From Gammaproteobacteria bacterium RIFCSPHIGHO2_12_FULL_38_11 (GTDB lineage: Bacteria > Pseudomonadota > Gammaproteobacteria > Coxiellales > Coxiellaceae): DNA of 40,478 bases. The DNA is taken from positions 1 to 40,478 of the forward strand of contig MGXX01000003.1 in the NCBI GenBank assembly GCA_001801515.1. Reading direction: 5' to 3'. The notes under the pieces are model-generated. The model ran no database searches, was not told where the DNA came from, and worked only from the letters and a program-made list of their open reading frames with translations. A program made the translations under genes and the position numbers. Each line of letters begins with the position of its first letter. The first letter of the stretch is position 1. This document shows positions 8,544-16,800 of the stretch, piece by piece.

Positions 8544-8590
8544 AAAAAACGATAGTGTTTTATTATCGAAAACGTCACCCGTTACTATCG
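8544..8590 (-). terminator. Probable terminator of the sugar-acid operon
   Basis: On the minus strand CGATAGT (8590-8584) pairs with ACTATCG (8556-8550) and is followed directly by TTTTTT (8549-8544). The loop holds a smaller GTTTT/AAAAC stem. It lies 11 bases past the stop of the last operon gene and before cmk. Confidence 0.55.
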
Positions 8591-8601
8591 AACCCCGATT
8601 T

Positions 8602-8949
8602 TTAAATAGGGATATGTTTAACCAAGGCCTTTTTTTCGTGTCTCCAAACAGGATCAGTAGGAAACAGTGAGTTCATAAATACCACTTGTGGCGGCTCTAC
8701 AAACCAAGGTGTTACTGTATCGCGCCAACGAAAAAAATGCGGGGTATTTAAATGCGCATCGAAAGCGGCTTCGTTTTCATAAGCTTCAATAAGATAAAAC
8801 ATATTCGTATCAGTGGGATTTTCTAATAAATCAAATCTCACGCATCCGGGTTCATGGTGAATTGAACCAGTGGCATCGCCTCGAGAGGCCTTTATAAATT
8901 CATCACGATGACCGGGGTGAAGTTTGATAGTAGCAACTAAGGTATACAT
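8602..8949 (-). CDS. ABM-domain (antibiotic biosynthesis monooxygenase-like) protein, LsrG/YgiN type
   Basis: The 115-residue product has a single ferredoxin-like ABM domain: TLVATIKLHPGHRDEF, GCVRFDLLENPTDTNMFYLIE, and an HLNTPHFFRW segment carrying a conserved His. Relatives include LsrG, which isomerises phospho-AI-2, and the YgiN quinol-modifying enzyme. The ATG at 8949 has a very strong AGGAGGAG site, and choosing it removes an overlap with the SDR gene that ends at 8975. As last gene of the sugar-acid operon it may isomerise or detoxify a pathway intermediate, but that is inference. L-fucose clusters often carry a small mutarotase; this protein does not clearly belong to that family. 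Confidence 0.85.
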   Translation of the reverse strand: MYTLVATIKLHPGHRDEFIKASRGDATGSIHHEPGCVRFDLLENPTDTNMFYLIEAYENEAAFDAHLNTPHFFRWRDTVTPWFVEPPQVVFMNSLFPTDPVWRHEKKALVKHIPI

Positions 8950-8974
8950 AACTTTCTCCTCCTGTTTTAAAAAA

Positions 8975-9718
8975 TTATTGTGCAGTATAACCACCATCCA
9001 TAGAAATCAACGAACCTGTCATAAATGGCAAATCTGCAGTACATAAAAAATAAACCATACGCGCCATTTCTTCGGGCGTACCCATTTTATGAATCGGTTG
9101 ACCACTTTCAACATTCTTAATTGCTTCTTCTAAGCTAATATTTAATTTTTTTGCAACAGCTTCATTAGCGTGTATGGCAAGCGGTGTTAGCACTGGGCCC
9201 GGACAAACACAATTAATACGAATATTATGTTTTGCATAATCAATACAAACTGATTTTGTCATTGATGCAATAGAGGCTTTGGTACAACCATAAGCAGTCA
9301 TTTCAGATTTTCCAACAAATGAAGTATCAGACCCTGTTAATATAATAACCCCACCCGTTTTTTTCATGATGGGCAATGCACATTTCAATGTATATAAATA
9401 ACCTTTTACGTTGATATCAACGACACGGTTAATATCTTCAACTGATGTCTCTTCTAATGTGCCATAAACAAATATACCGGCATTGACAAATAAATAGTTA
9501 ATTTCTTTTTCTTTTTTCATTATCTGGTCAAACGCTACTTTTACTGCTTCATGTTTCGATGTATCGCAAATAATCGTTTCAATTAAAGGATGCGAATCAA
9601 CTGGTTTTTGCATATCCAAGTTATAAACTTTGATTTTATTTTCAGAAAATAATTTTGCAGCTGCAAAACCAATGCCTGTTGTTCCACCTGTCATAACAAT
9701 TGTTTTATGTGTTGTCAT
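8975..9718 (-). CDS. Short-chain dehydrogenase (SDR) of the sugar-acid operon
   Basis: A classical SDR of 247 residues: NAD(P)-binding TGGTTGIG near residue 10, acidic NLDM after the second strand (favouring NAD), LFVNAG, catalytic Ser in ILTGSDTSF, and YGCTK with catalytic Tyr and Lys, then NCVCPGPVLTPL and a C-terminal SMDGGYTAQ. It resembles the DHRS6-like enzymes and sugar dehydrogenases found in L-fucose/L-arabinose clusters. It could oxidise the sugar at C1 or the 2-keto-3-deoxy acid at C4; sequence alone does not decide. It lies 27 bases after the fuconate dehydratase gene in the same operon. Confidence 0.88.
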   Translation of the reverse strand: MTTHKTIVMTGGTTGIGFAAAKLFSENKIKVYNLDMQKPVDSHPLIETIICDTSKHEAVKVAFDQIMKKEKEINYLFVNAGIFVYGTLEETSVEDINRVVDINVKGYLYTLKCALPIMKKTGGVIILTGSDTSFVGKSEMTAYGCTKASIASMTKSVCIDYAKHNIRINCVCPGPVLTPLAIHANEAVAKKLNISLEEAIKNVESGQPIHKMGTPEEMARMVYFLCTADLPFMTGSLISMDGGYTAQ

Positions 9719-9745
9719 AAATAATTAATCCTATTTTTATGATCC

Positions 9746-11041
9746 TTAACGCCACTCTTTGCCATTCGGAAATTCGAAGGCATCTAATGAAGCTGGATAC
9801 ATCGTAATGCTATAGCCTGGTTTTGTTGGCGGCATATAATGTCCGCTTTTCATTGAGACTGGATCTAAAAAATGTTCATGTAAGTGATCCACATATTCTA
9901 AAACACGATTTTCAGTTGAGCCTGAAATACAAATATAATCGATCAACGATAAATGCTGCACATATTCACATAAACCAACACCGCCTGCATGTGGACAAAC
10001 AGGAATATTAAATTTTGCAGCCATTAATAAAATGGTAATAACTTCATTCACACCGCCAACACGACAACTGTCAATTTGACAAACATCAATGGCACCCGCT
10101 TCAAGAAATTGTTTGAAGATAATACGGTTTTGACATTGTTCACCCGTTGCAACACCAATGGGTTTAATGGCTTCACGTATTTTTTTATGTCCTAGAATAT
10201 CATCTGGACTGGTGGGTTCTTCGATAAACCAGGGATTAAATTCTTGCAATCCTTGCATCCAGACAATGGCTTCTGGCACATCCCATCGTTGATTTGCATC
10301 CAACATTAATTTACGATGTGGACCAATAACTTCACGCACAATTCCGCAACGCCGTTTATCATCAATTAAATTGCCACCCACTTTTAATTTAATATGATTC
10401 CAGCCGTCATCAATGGCTTCTTGGCATAGACGCCTTAATTTTTCATCAGAATAACCAAGCCAACCAGCAGAAGTGGTGTAAGCAGGATAGCCATGGTCTA
10501 ACATTTCTTGCCTGCGCTTTGCTTTTAAAGGCGCCTTTGCTTGAAGCATTTGTAGTGCTTCTTCTTTTGTTAATACATCTGTTAAATAAGTAAAATCAAG
10601 ACAACGCAATAATTCTTCAGGACTCATATCAACAACCAATTGCCAAACGGGTTTTTTTTCAACCTTTGCCCATAAATCCCATACCGCATTCACAATCGCG
10701 CCCGTTGCCATGTGAATAGCGCCTTTTTCAGGACCAATCCAACGTATTTGACTGTCATGCGTGATGGTGTGCCAAAACGCACCCATGTCTTTTGTAAACT
10801 CACTCAGATCATGTCCGATAATTAATGGTGCAAGTGAGTTAATTGCAGCGACACACACTTCATTACCGCGACCAATGGTGAAAGTCAGCCCATCGCCTTG
10901 CAATCCTTTTTGATCAGTATGCAATGTCACATAGGCTGCAGAATAATCCGGATCTTTATTCATCGCGTCAGAACCGTCGAGATTTTTGGAAGTAGGAAAA
11001 CGAATATCTCTGGCGATTACACCAGTTATTTTAATACTCAT
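9746..11041 (-). CDS. L-fuconate dehydratase (enolase superfamily)
   Basis: The enzyme removes water from L-fuconate to give 2-keto-3-deoxy-L-fuconate; the characterised Xanthomonas enzyme also uses D-arabinonate and other acids. The 431-residue sequence is close to that family along its whole length: FPTSKNLDGSDAMNKDPDYS at the N-terminus, GPEKGAIHMATGA, YTTSAGWLGYSDEKL, and catalytic pieces IKLKVGG (Lys pair about 216-218), MLDANQRWD, FIEEPTSPDD, ATGEQCQNR and CPHAGGVGLCE (catalytic His). I use the ATG at 11041, six bases after a strong AAGGAG; the codon before it is GTG. It is transcribed with the aldehyde dehydrogenase, 11 bases upstream. Confidence 0.95.
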   Translation of the reverse strand: MSIKITGVIARDIRFPTSKNLDGSDAMNKDPDYSAAYVTLHTDQKGLQGDGLTFTIGRGNEVCVAAINSLAPLIIGHDLSEFTKDMGAFWHTITHDSQIRWIGPEKGAIHMATGAIVNAVWDLWAKVEKKPVWQLVVDMSPEELLRCLDFTYLTDVLTKEEALQMLQAKAPLKAKRRQEMLDHGYPAYTTSAGWLGYSDEKLRRLCQEAIDDGWNHIKLKVGGNLIDDKRRCGIVREVIGPHRKLMLDANQRWDVPEAIVWMQGLQEFNPWFIEEPTSPDDILGHKKIREAIKPIGVATGEQCQNRIIFKQFLEAGAIDVCQIDSCRVGGVNEVITILLMAAKFNIPVCPHAGGVGLCEYVQHLSLIDYICISGSTENRVLEYVDHLHEHFLDPVSMKSGHYMPPTKPGYSITMYPASLDAFEFPNGKEWR

Positions 11042-11052
11042 CACCTTCTCCT

Positions 11053-12657
11053 TTATTTATTGTTAATTACTGATCTCGTGAATTCATTATTTATTTTTCG
11101 CCAAATCCCCAACGGATTTTCATCTCTTAACTGATCCGGCAGCATTTCTTGTGGGAAATTTTGAAAACAAATAGGGCGAACAAACCGTTCAATTGCCAAT
11201 GTGCCAACTGACGTCATGTGTGCGCTTGTTGTGGCTGGATAAGGGCCCCCATGAACAATCGAAGCGCAGACCTCAATGCTTGTTGAAAAACCATTCATAA
11301 TTATTCGACCTACTTTCGTACGTAGCACACTTAATAAATCAGCATATTCTTCAAAATCTTTTTTTGTGCCGTGCACGCTCGCTGCTAAATGACCTTCTAA
11401 ACTATGTGCAAGATCAATCAGGCGTGCTTTTGATTCACAGCTGACGATAATGCTGCAGGGGCCAAAAATTTCTTTTTTAATTGCTTCATTTTCCAAAAAC
11501 GTTTTTGCATTTGTTGTGAAAAGTGTAGCGCCACCTTGCGTTTTTTTATCATCCGCTTGATCTTGCATACTTGCTAATTTTGTAACGCCTGAATAATTGC
11601 TGACTGCCTGAATTCCTTGTGCAAAAGCTTGTTGTATTCCCCTGTTGAGCATTGTGCCGGGCTCAGTTTCACTTATCCTTTTTGCGACATTGTGTGAAAA
11701 ATCTTGAAGTGCTTTGCCGTCTAATCCAAACACGATTCCAGGATTCGTACAAAATTGACCGACACCCAAAGTCACTGATTGGTGAAACGCTTCTGCAATT
11801 TTTTCACCACGCTCTGCCAGTGCATGGGGCAGTAAAAAAACAGGATTCAAACTACCCATTTCCGCATAAACAGGAATAGGGTCTGGCCTACTTGCGGCTG
11901 CATCAAATAATGCGCGCCCGCCTCTCAATGATCCCGTAAAACCCACGGCCTTTGTCGCAGGGTGTTTTACCAAACCCATGCCTGTTTCTGTACCTGCTTC
12001 ATGCAGCATTGAAAACAGTCCATCGGGCATATTACATTTTTTAATAGCACGAATAATAGCAGAAGCAACATATTCAGAAGTGCCCGGATGAGATTGATGC
12101 GCTTTGACAATCACAGGATTGCCAGCGGCAAATGCGGAGGCGGTGTCACCCCCTGCAACTGAATATGCCAGCGGAAAATTACTCGCGCCAAAAACAACAA
12201 CAGGCCCTATTGGAACAAACATGCGTCGCAAATCAGGTTTTGGTATTGGCAGACGATTGGGGTCAGCTTGATCAATGGAAGCATTAACCCAAGAACCTTC
12301 TTCCACTAAGCGCGAAAACATGATCAACTGATTAATAGTGCGTTCCTTTTCACCTTGAATTCTTGGTTTGGGTAATCCCGTTTCGTCCGACGCTCTTGCA
12401 ATAAAGTCATCACCCAATGCTTTAATTTCATCAGCGATACACTGAATAAACATAGCAATTTCCTGAGAAGATTTTTGACGATAAATTTCAAATGCTTTTG
12501 TAGCAAGCGTCAACGCATGATCAATGTCTGCCGCCGACGATTTAAAAAATTCGCATGATAAGGCTTCATTTGTCGCAGGATTAATCGCTTGAAATGTTTT
12601 TCCATTGCCTTCAGAGCGTTCATTGCCAATAAAATTTTTCCCAGTTAATGCAGACAT
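11053..12657 (-). CDS. 2,5-dioxovalerate (alpha-ketoglutaric semialdehyde) dehydrogenase
   Basis: An NAD(P)-dependent aldehyde dehydrogenase of 534 residues, of the KGSADH branch that oxidises 2-oxoglutarate semialdehyde to 2-oxoglutarate. Branch-typical strings are FGASNFPLAYSVAGGDTASA, VKAHQSHPGTSE, FTGSLRGGRALFD, AEMGSLNPVF (catalytic Glu near 264) and GVGQFCTNPG (catalytic Cys near 303). The ATG at 12657 is preferred over the upstream in-frame TTG because it follows GGAG by seven bases. Its partner, 13 bases upstream, is an FAH-family enzyme, the usual neighbour of KGSADH in non-phosphorylative pentose pathways. That points to 2-oxoglutarate as the end product. Confidence 0.9.
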   Translation of the reverse strand: MSALTGKNFIGNERSEGNGKTFQAINPATNEALSCEFFKSSAADIDHALTLATKAFEIYRQKSSQEIAMFIQCIADEIKALGDDFIARASDETGLPKPRIQGEKERTINQLIMFSRLVEEGSWVNASIDQADPNRLPIPKPDLRRMFVPIGPVVVFGASNFPLAYSVAGGDTASAFAAGNPVIVKAHQSHPGTSEYVASAIIRAIKKCNMPDGLFSMLHEAGTETGMGLVKHPATKAVGFTGSLRGGRALFDAAASRPDPIPVYAEMGSLNPVFLLPHALAERGEKIAEAFHQSVTLGVGQFCTNPGIVFGLDGKALQDFSHNVAKRISETEPGTMLNRGIQQAFAQGIQAVSNYSGVTKLASMQDQADDKKTQGGATLFTTNAKTFLENEAIKKEIFGPCSIIVSCESKARLIDLAHSLEGHLAASVHGTKKDFEEYADLLSVLRTKVGRIIMNGFSTSIEVCASIVHGGPYPATTSAHMTSVGTLAIERFVRPICFQNFPQEMLPDQLRDENPLGIWRKINNEFTRSVINNK

Positions 12658-12670
12658 AGTCAAACTCCAT

Positions 12671-13498
12671 TTATCTAACAGAATTATTTAGCGTGCCAAT
12701 GCCATCAATCGTAATTTGAATTTCATCTCCAGTTTGCAAGGTAAAATCATTTGGCGGCACCAAACCAGTTCCTGTCATTAAAAAACAACCCGCAGGAAAA
12801 CTATTGTCTCGAAATAAATAAGCAACCAGCACTTTTGGGTCTCTTTTCATTTGTGAAAAAGAAACTGAGCCTTCAAAAGAAACTGCTTTATTTCGAAGGA
12901 TTTTAAGATAAATTATTGCATCGCCAGAGAATGGTTTTTCAGTTAATAAAATGCCAGGTCCCAATGCACAACATTGATCATAAATTTTTGCTTGTGGTAA
13001 ATAGAGTGGATTTTCTGCTTCTATCGAACGTGAACCCATGTCATTACCGACTGTGTAACCAATGATTTTTCCGCCGGGTGAAATAACCAGTGTGAGTTCA
13101 GGTTCAGGCACATTCCAAGCGGAGTCTTTTCGAATACGCACGGCATGGCCGCTACCGACAACACGATGCGGTGTTGATTTAAAAAATAATTCTGGCCTTT
13201 CAGCCTCATAGATTTTGTCATAAAAATTCGCGCCACCAGGTGATTCTTCCATGCGTGCATTTTTGCTTCGAGCGTAAGTCACGCCAGCACCCCATACTTC
13301 TTGTGATTGAATGGGTGCAAGCAAAGTGGATTCTTTTAAGGAAAATCCAGTGAGTGGCTTTTGTGTTGCGATACTTTTTGCGAGAAATTGATATAAATTA
13401 TCGTGAGCAAGTAATGCATCCCAATTTTGTTCAGGTGAACGATAAAAAAGAGTGTCGATACAGAAAAATGCGCCTTCTGTAGTTTTATACAGCTTCAT
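12671..13498 (-). CDS. FAH-family enzyme, probable 2-keto-3-deoxy-sugar-acid dehydratase (AraD1-like)
   Basis: The 275-residue protein has the fumarylacetoacetate hydrolase fold near its C-terminal half: VWGAGVTYARSKNARMEES, RPELFFKST, the metal-binding VPEPELTLVI, then GYTVGNDMGSRSIEAENPLY and LPQAKIYDQCCALGP. The AGVTYxRSxxARMEES start and the NPLYLPQAK string are typical of AraD1-like dehydratases that turn 2-keto-3-deoxy-pentonate into 2-oxoglutarate semialdehyde. The alternative is a 2,4-diketo-3-deoxy-L-fuconate hydrolase giving pyruvate and lactate. The adjacent KGSADH favours the dehydratase. The ATG at 13498 has a TTAGGAG site. Confidence 0.85.
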   Translation of the reverse strand: MKLYKTTEGAFFCIDTLFYRSPEQNWDALLAHDNLYQFLAKSIATQKPLTGFSLKESTLLAPIQSQEVWGAGVTYARSKNARMEESPGGANFYDKIYEAERPELFFKSTPHRVVGSGHAVRIRKDSAWNVPEPELTLVISPGGKIIGYTVGNDMGSRSIEAENPLYLPQAKIYDQCCALGPGILLTEKPFSGDAIIYLKILRNKAVSFEGSVSFSQMKRDPKVLVAYLFRDNSFPAGCFLMTGTGLVPPNDFTLQTGDEIQITIDGIGTLNNSVR

Positions 13499-13530
13499 GA
13501 TAATCTCCTAACCATAGTCAATTACATCGC

Positions 13531-14529
13531 TCAATCTTCTTTTTTGTGCACGATTGTCGTTGGGTCTATCCCGTTGTAATAATATCCGCCTTCACGCCCC
13601 TGATAACGCTCAGCAGCAGATACTTTTGAATGACCATAAGCATGTCCACCATAAATATGACGTGTCATAGCAACTGTTTTAAAAGCATATTTATTGCTGT
13701 CACGAGAAGCAACACATTGAAATACAGCAGCCGTAATCGAAGGTATTGCGACTTCCATATGTAGCGCATCATCGATCAACCAATTCACTTCACCCGTATC
13801 ATCAACGTAACTGTCAATTTTGCCAATGCCATTGTTTTCTTTATAACCTTTGGCTACCGTATCCATAAAAAATCCGCGAATAACCGTGCCGTAACGATAC
13901 GCTTCCAGTGTTTTAGCAACATCAATATTTAAAGGAGCAGATTCAAGCAATGCAACACCTTCTGCAACTGCTTCTGCCATACCATAATTAATACCGTTAT
14001 GAACCAATTTTACAAAATGGCCAGCACCAGCAGGACCTGCGTGCACATAACCCCCTGCCATCGCAATTTTTAACAATACAGGCTCAACTTGAGCAACGAT
14101 TTCTTTATCGCCACCCAACATAAAGCAAGCACCATCTCTTTCAACAGCAACACCACCACTTGTGCCAATATCAAGAAAATGAACGCCCGATTTTAAATAT
14201 TTTTTGTGTCTGCGAATCGAGTCACCCCAATAAGAATTACCACCGTCGACAACGATATCGCCTTTTTCAAGCACTTTAAGCAAATTTTCCATAACGGTAT
14301 CGATTATCGGACCCGATGGAATATAAACGAGAATAATGCGCGGTGCTTGTAAATTTTTAACAAAATCCGCGTAATCTTTGATATAAATCAGACCTGCATC
14401 CAGTAATTTTTTATCCGGTGGGTTAATATCTTGACCTACAACCTTCAAGCCTTCATTTAATCCCTTGTGTGCTAAACCACCTCCCATACGTCCCAAACCG
14501 ATAACACCAAACGCCAGTTGTTTAGACAT
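13531..14529 (-). CDS. 6-phosphogluconate dehydrogenase, decarboxylating (short YqeC/GndA type)
   Basis: This enzyme oxidises and decarboxylates 6-phosphogluconate to ribulose 5-phosphate. At 332 residues it is the short form, lacking the extra C-terminal part of classical Gnd (about 468). It has the Rossmann GLGRMGGGLA, DGGNSYWGDS, the substrate-binding DIGTSGGVAVERDGACFMLGG, and GPAGAGHFVKLVHNGINYGM with catalytic Lys. The C-terminal GREGGYYYN is present. The ATG at 14529 has an AAGGAGG site; the 15 codons upstream in frame are not expected to be translated. It seems to be the first gene of the operon that runs to the ABM gene (32 bases to the FAH gene), tying pentose-phosphate and sugar-acid oxidation together. 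Confidence 0.93.
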   Translation of the reverse strand: MSKQLAFGVIGLGRMGGGLAHKGLNEGLKVVGQDINPPDKKLLDAGLIYIKDYADFVKNLQAPRIILVYIPSGPIIDTVMENLLKVLEKGDIVVDGGNSYWGDSIRRHKKYLKSGVHFLDIGTSGGVAVERDGACFMLGGDKEIVAQVEPVLLKIAMAGGYVHAGPAGAGHFVKLVHNGINYGMAEAVAEGVALLESAPLNIDVAKTLEAYRYGTVIRGFFMDTVAKGYKENNGIGKIDSYVDDTGEVNWLIDDALHMEVAIPSITAAVFQCVASRDSNKYAFKTVAMTRHIYGGHAYGHSKVSAAERYQGREGGYYYNGIDPTTIVHKKED

Positions 14530-14598
14530 TGTCTTCCTCCTTAGTGACAAAACAGCATAAATAAACAATAGCAAACTTTTGAGAATTTGCCTAAATTG

Positions 14599-14964
14599 TT
14601 ACAATAGCGAAAATTCCTGTTCTGCCAAGTCGGCGTACGGTGCAAATGATTCGTCCTGAGATAAAATGAATTTTGCTAAATTTTTTCCGACATAACGTAA
14701 ATCAAAATTTTGAGAAGGAAATGCTTTTATATAATCAGAAACCAAGCTTGCAAAAGCGGCGTCACCAATTGATTCGCATAGCAAAGGGAAATCTTGCTTC
14801 ATCGTTGCAATAATTCTTTCGTAATAACTGTTTTGATAAATTTGTAATTGCTGTTTCGCTGATAATGTTTTTGAGGGGGTGATGCTGTTTAAAACGCGAA
14901 GGTCATTTTTTAGGAGGTAAGATTGGAATTCACGTTGCATGGTTTTTAAATCATCAGTAGGCAT
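14599..14964 (-). CDS. HvfC-type (DUF2063) N-terminal domain protein, short
   Basis: The 121-residue product resembles the N-terminal domain of HvfC/DUF2063 proteins, which act as partners of DUF692 enzymes (HvfB) in copper-related peptide modification. Supporting strings are QREFQSYLL, LQIYQNSYYERIIATMKQDFP, FASLVSDYIKAFPSQNFDL and a terminal APYADLAEQEF. Full-length members run about 250 residues; this one stops where the first domain ends. The frame stays open after the TAA but the sequence does not look like the missing domain, so it is either a genuine one-domain protein or a long-decayed remnant. No DUF692 gene is in the window. It lies 14 bases after hpt, and the ribosome site is weak. 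Confidence 0.7.
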   Translation of the reverse strand: MPTDDLKTMQREFQSYLLKNDLRVLNSITPSKTLSAKQQLQIYQNSYYERIIATMKQDFPLLCESIGDAAFASLVSDYIKAFPSQNFDLRYVGKNLAKFILSQDESFAPYADLAEQEFSLL

Positions 14965-14978
14965 GGTTCTACTCGGTA

Positions 14979-15551
14979 TTACCCATGCTCCGGCGAAACC
15001 ATATAAATTCCAGGCGCATTACGCAAATAACCTTTGTAATCCATGCCATATCCAAATACATAATGATTATCAACGCGCAGACCACAAAAATCCGCATGTT
15101 GCAAACCACCTTCCAGTCGCGCATTATTTTTATCAACCAATACAGCCGTTAATACTTTACGCGCACCTTGTTCAATACAGTATTTAACGATTTCTGATAA
15201 GGTGATGCCACCATCTAAAATATCATCGACAATTAACACCATGCGATTTTTCAATGAACACTGTGGCGTTGCTTTCCAAACCAACTCAGTTCCCACAATT
15301 TTGCGCTGATAACGTGTCGCGTGAATATAATCGACTTCCAATGGAAAATCTAAACGCGGCAGTAAATTACCCAGCGGGACAATACCCCCCACAACAACAC
15401 ATAAAAATAAAGGATTTTCATGTGACAAACGCTCACTGATTTCATGCGCCATATTATCTAGTGCAGCATCGACTTCTGTTTTTGAATAAATACAAGTCGA
15501 TTTTGCAAGCACATCACGAATATGATTAGGTAATATTACATCAGGGGACAT
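14979..15551 (-). CDS. hpt: Hypoxanthine-guanine phosphoribosyltransferase
   Basis: Purine salvage: it joins hypoxanthine or guanine to PRPP. The 190-residue protein has the PRPP-binding loop VLIVDDILDGGITL, the CVVVGGIVPLGNLL loop, and a C-terminal ADFCGLRVDNHYVFGYGMDY that matches the purine-contacting end. It resembles the Pseudomonas-type enzyme (YIHATRY) more than E. coli Hpt. The ATG at 15551 with a GGAG site is chosen; the frame extends to 15656 but overlaps mscS there. It lies 13 bases after mscS. Confidence 0.95.
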   Translation of the reverse strand: MSPDVILPNHIRDVLAKSTCIYSKTEVDAALDNMAHEISERLSHENPLFLCVVVGGIVPLGNLLPRLDFPLEVDYIHATRYQRKIVGTELVWKATPQCSLKNRMVLIVDDILDGGITLSEIVKYCIEQGARKVLTAVLVDKNNARLEGGLQHADFCGLRVDNHYVFGYGMDYKGYLRNAPGIYMVSPEHG

Positions 15552-15564
15552 GTCGCACTCCGTA

Positions 15565-16656
15565 TCAAGCAGGCTGATTTGATCGATTATCGTCATTAAA
15601 ATGCACCGTAGTCGTTGGGAAAGCACATTCTGCCCCATGCGCCTCAATAATTGCAACCGTTTTTAAAAATACATCTTGTTGCACCTGCCGATATTTCGCC
15701 CAGTCGGTTGTTTTGGTAAATACATACATATTTAAATTCAGGGAAGAAGCAGCAAACTCAACAAAATGCACCATTATTGCTTGCATTTGATCAATTCCTG
15801 GATGCTGTCGCAACATCTCATCCACAGTTTTTGTAATAGAGGCGATTTGATTCACGTCATTATAACGCACACCGATCATCGTATTAATTTGACGATTACT
15901 CATGCGTTGTGGGTTTTCAATTACAATGGTTGAAAAAACATTATTAGGCACATACAAAGGCCGTTTTGAAAAAGTACGAATGCGGGTTAAGCGCCAACCG
16001 ATATGTTCGACTGTGCCTTCAATATCGCGATCAGGCGAGCGAATCCAATCACCCACAGAAAAAGGGCGGTCCCAAAAAATCATCATACCACCCAAAAAAT
16101 TCGCGCAAGTATCTTTTGCAGCCAATGCCACCGCAATACCACCGGCGCCGCTGAATGCCAATAAGCTGCTACCACTAAAACCCAATATTGGAAGAATGGC
16201 CAAGACAACAAAAACAGTTAAAATAACGCGTGATAATTGCGCGATGGCACGCACCGTTGTTTTATCGCCGCGTCGCCAATGCGGTGAAATTTCTTGTTCC
16301 ATATTGCGAATAAATTTCAACAAGGACCAATAAAAAGCAGTAATAAAAAATAAACTGCGCAGCGTATTCACAAAATTAACATGGCGAATATCGATATGAA
16401 AACGCAGCATAACGATAGGAACAATAAAGCTGATTGCTAAAACCCAGAAAAAAATAAGCCAAGGCGCATGCACAGATTTAATCAGTGATGCTATCCAAAC
16501 ATGTCGACCAGTATCAAATTGTTTCAACAATATGCGATAAATTGTCCGCGAAAGCCAGTGGAAGGCAATCATTGAAAGCAATATCAAACCAATATTCACC
16601 ATCCAGCGATGAAGATAGATAAGATGTTGTACATCATGAGGCAGCATGGAATGCAT
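15565..16656 (-). CDS. MscS-family mechanosensitive channel
   Basis: The 363-residue inner-membrane protein has about five hydrophobic segments (near 18-40, 65-87, 98-115, 140-160, 165-185). The last, glycine/alanine-rich GAGGIAVALAAKDTCANFLGG, is the pore-lining TM3 of MscS channels. The beta domain follows (FSVGDWIRSPDRDIEGTVEHIG, RIRTFSKRPLYVPN) and then the alpha/beta cage. Size and arrangement resemble YnaI/YbdG-type channels, which release solutes on osmotic downshock. Two start codons, at 16656 and 16647, are possible; neither has a ribosome site. Confidence 0.92.
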   Translation of the reverse strand: MHSMLPHDVQHLIYLHRWMVNIGLILLSMIAFHWLSRTIYRILLKQFDTGRHVWIASLIKSVHAPWLIFFWVLAISFIVPIVMLRFHIDIRHVNFVNTLRSLFFITAFYWSLLKFIRNMEQEISPHWRRGDKTTVRAIAQLSRVILTVFVVLAILPILGFSGSSLLAFSGAGGIAVALAAKDTCANFLGGMMIFWDRPFSVGDWIRSPDRDIEGTVEHIGWRLTRIRTFSKRPLYVPNNVFSTIVIENPQRMSNRQINTMIGVRYNDVNQIASITKTVDEMLRQHPGIDQMQAIMVHFVEFAASSLNLNMYVFTKTTDWAKYRQVQQDVFLKTVAIIEAHGAECAFPTTTVHFNDDNRSNQPA

Positions 16657-16800
16657 AACGTTTTTATAATCTTAAGTTTTAAAGGTAATTTATGTTAGCA
16701 CAAAAGCATTCGAAAATTACATGTCTATCCGGTTGTAACATAATATTGCGAAGGCTGATGCCCATCTCTTTTTACGCGCGAAGAGGTTATGGCAATAGCG

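Noticed and set aside
14530..14601. HvfC-like gene broken by a single stop codon before gnd
   Set aside because: The frame is open past the TAA, but the following residues do not look like the missing DUF2063 second domain, so this is not a simple nonsense mutation.
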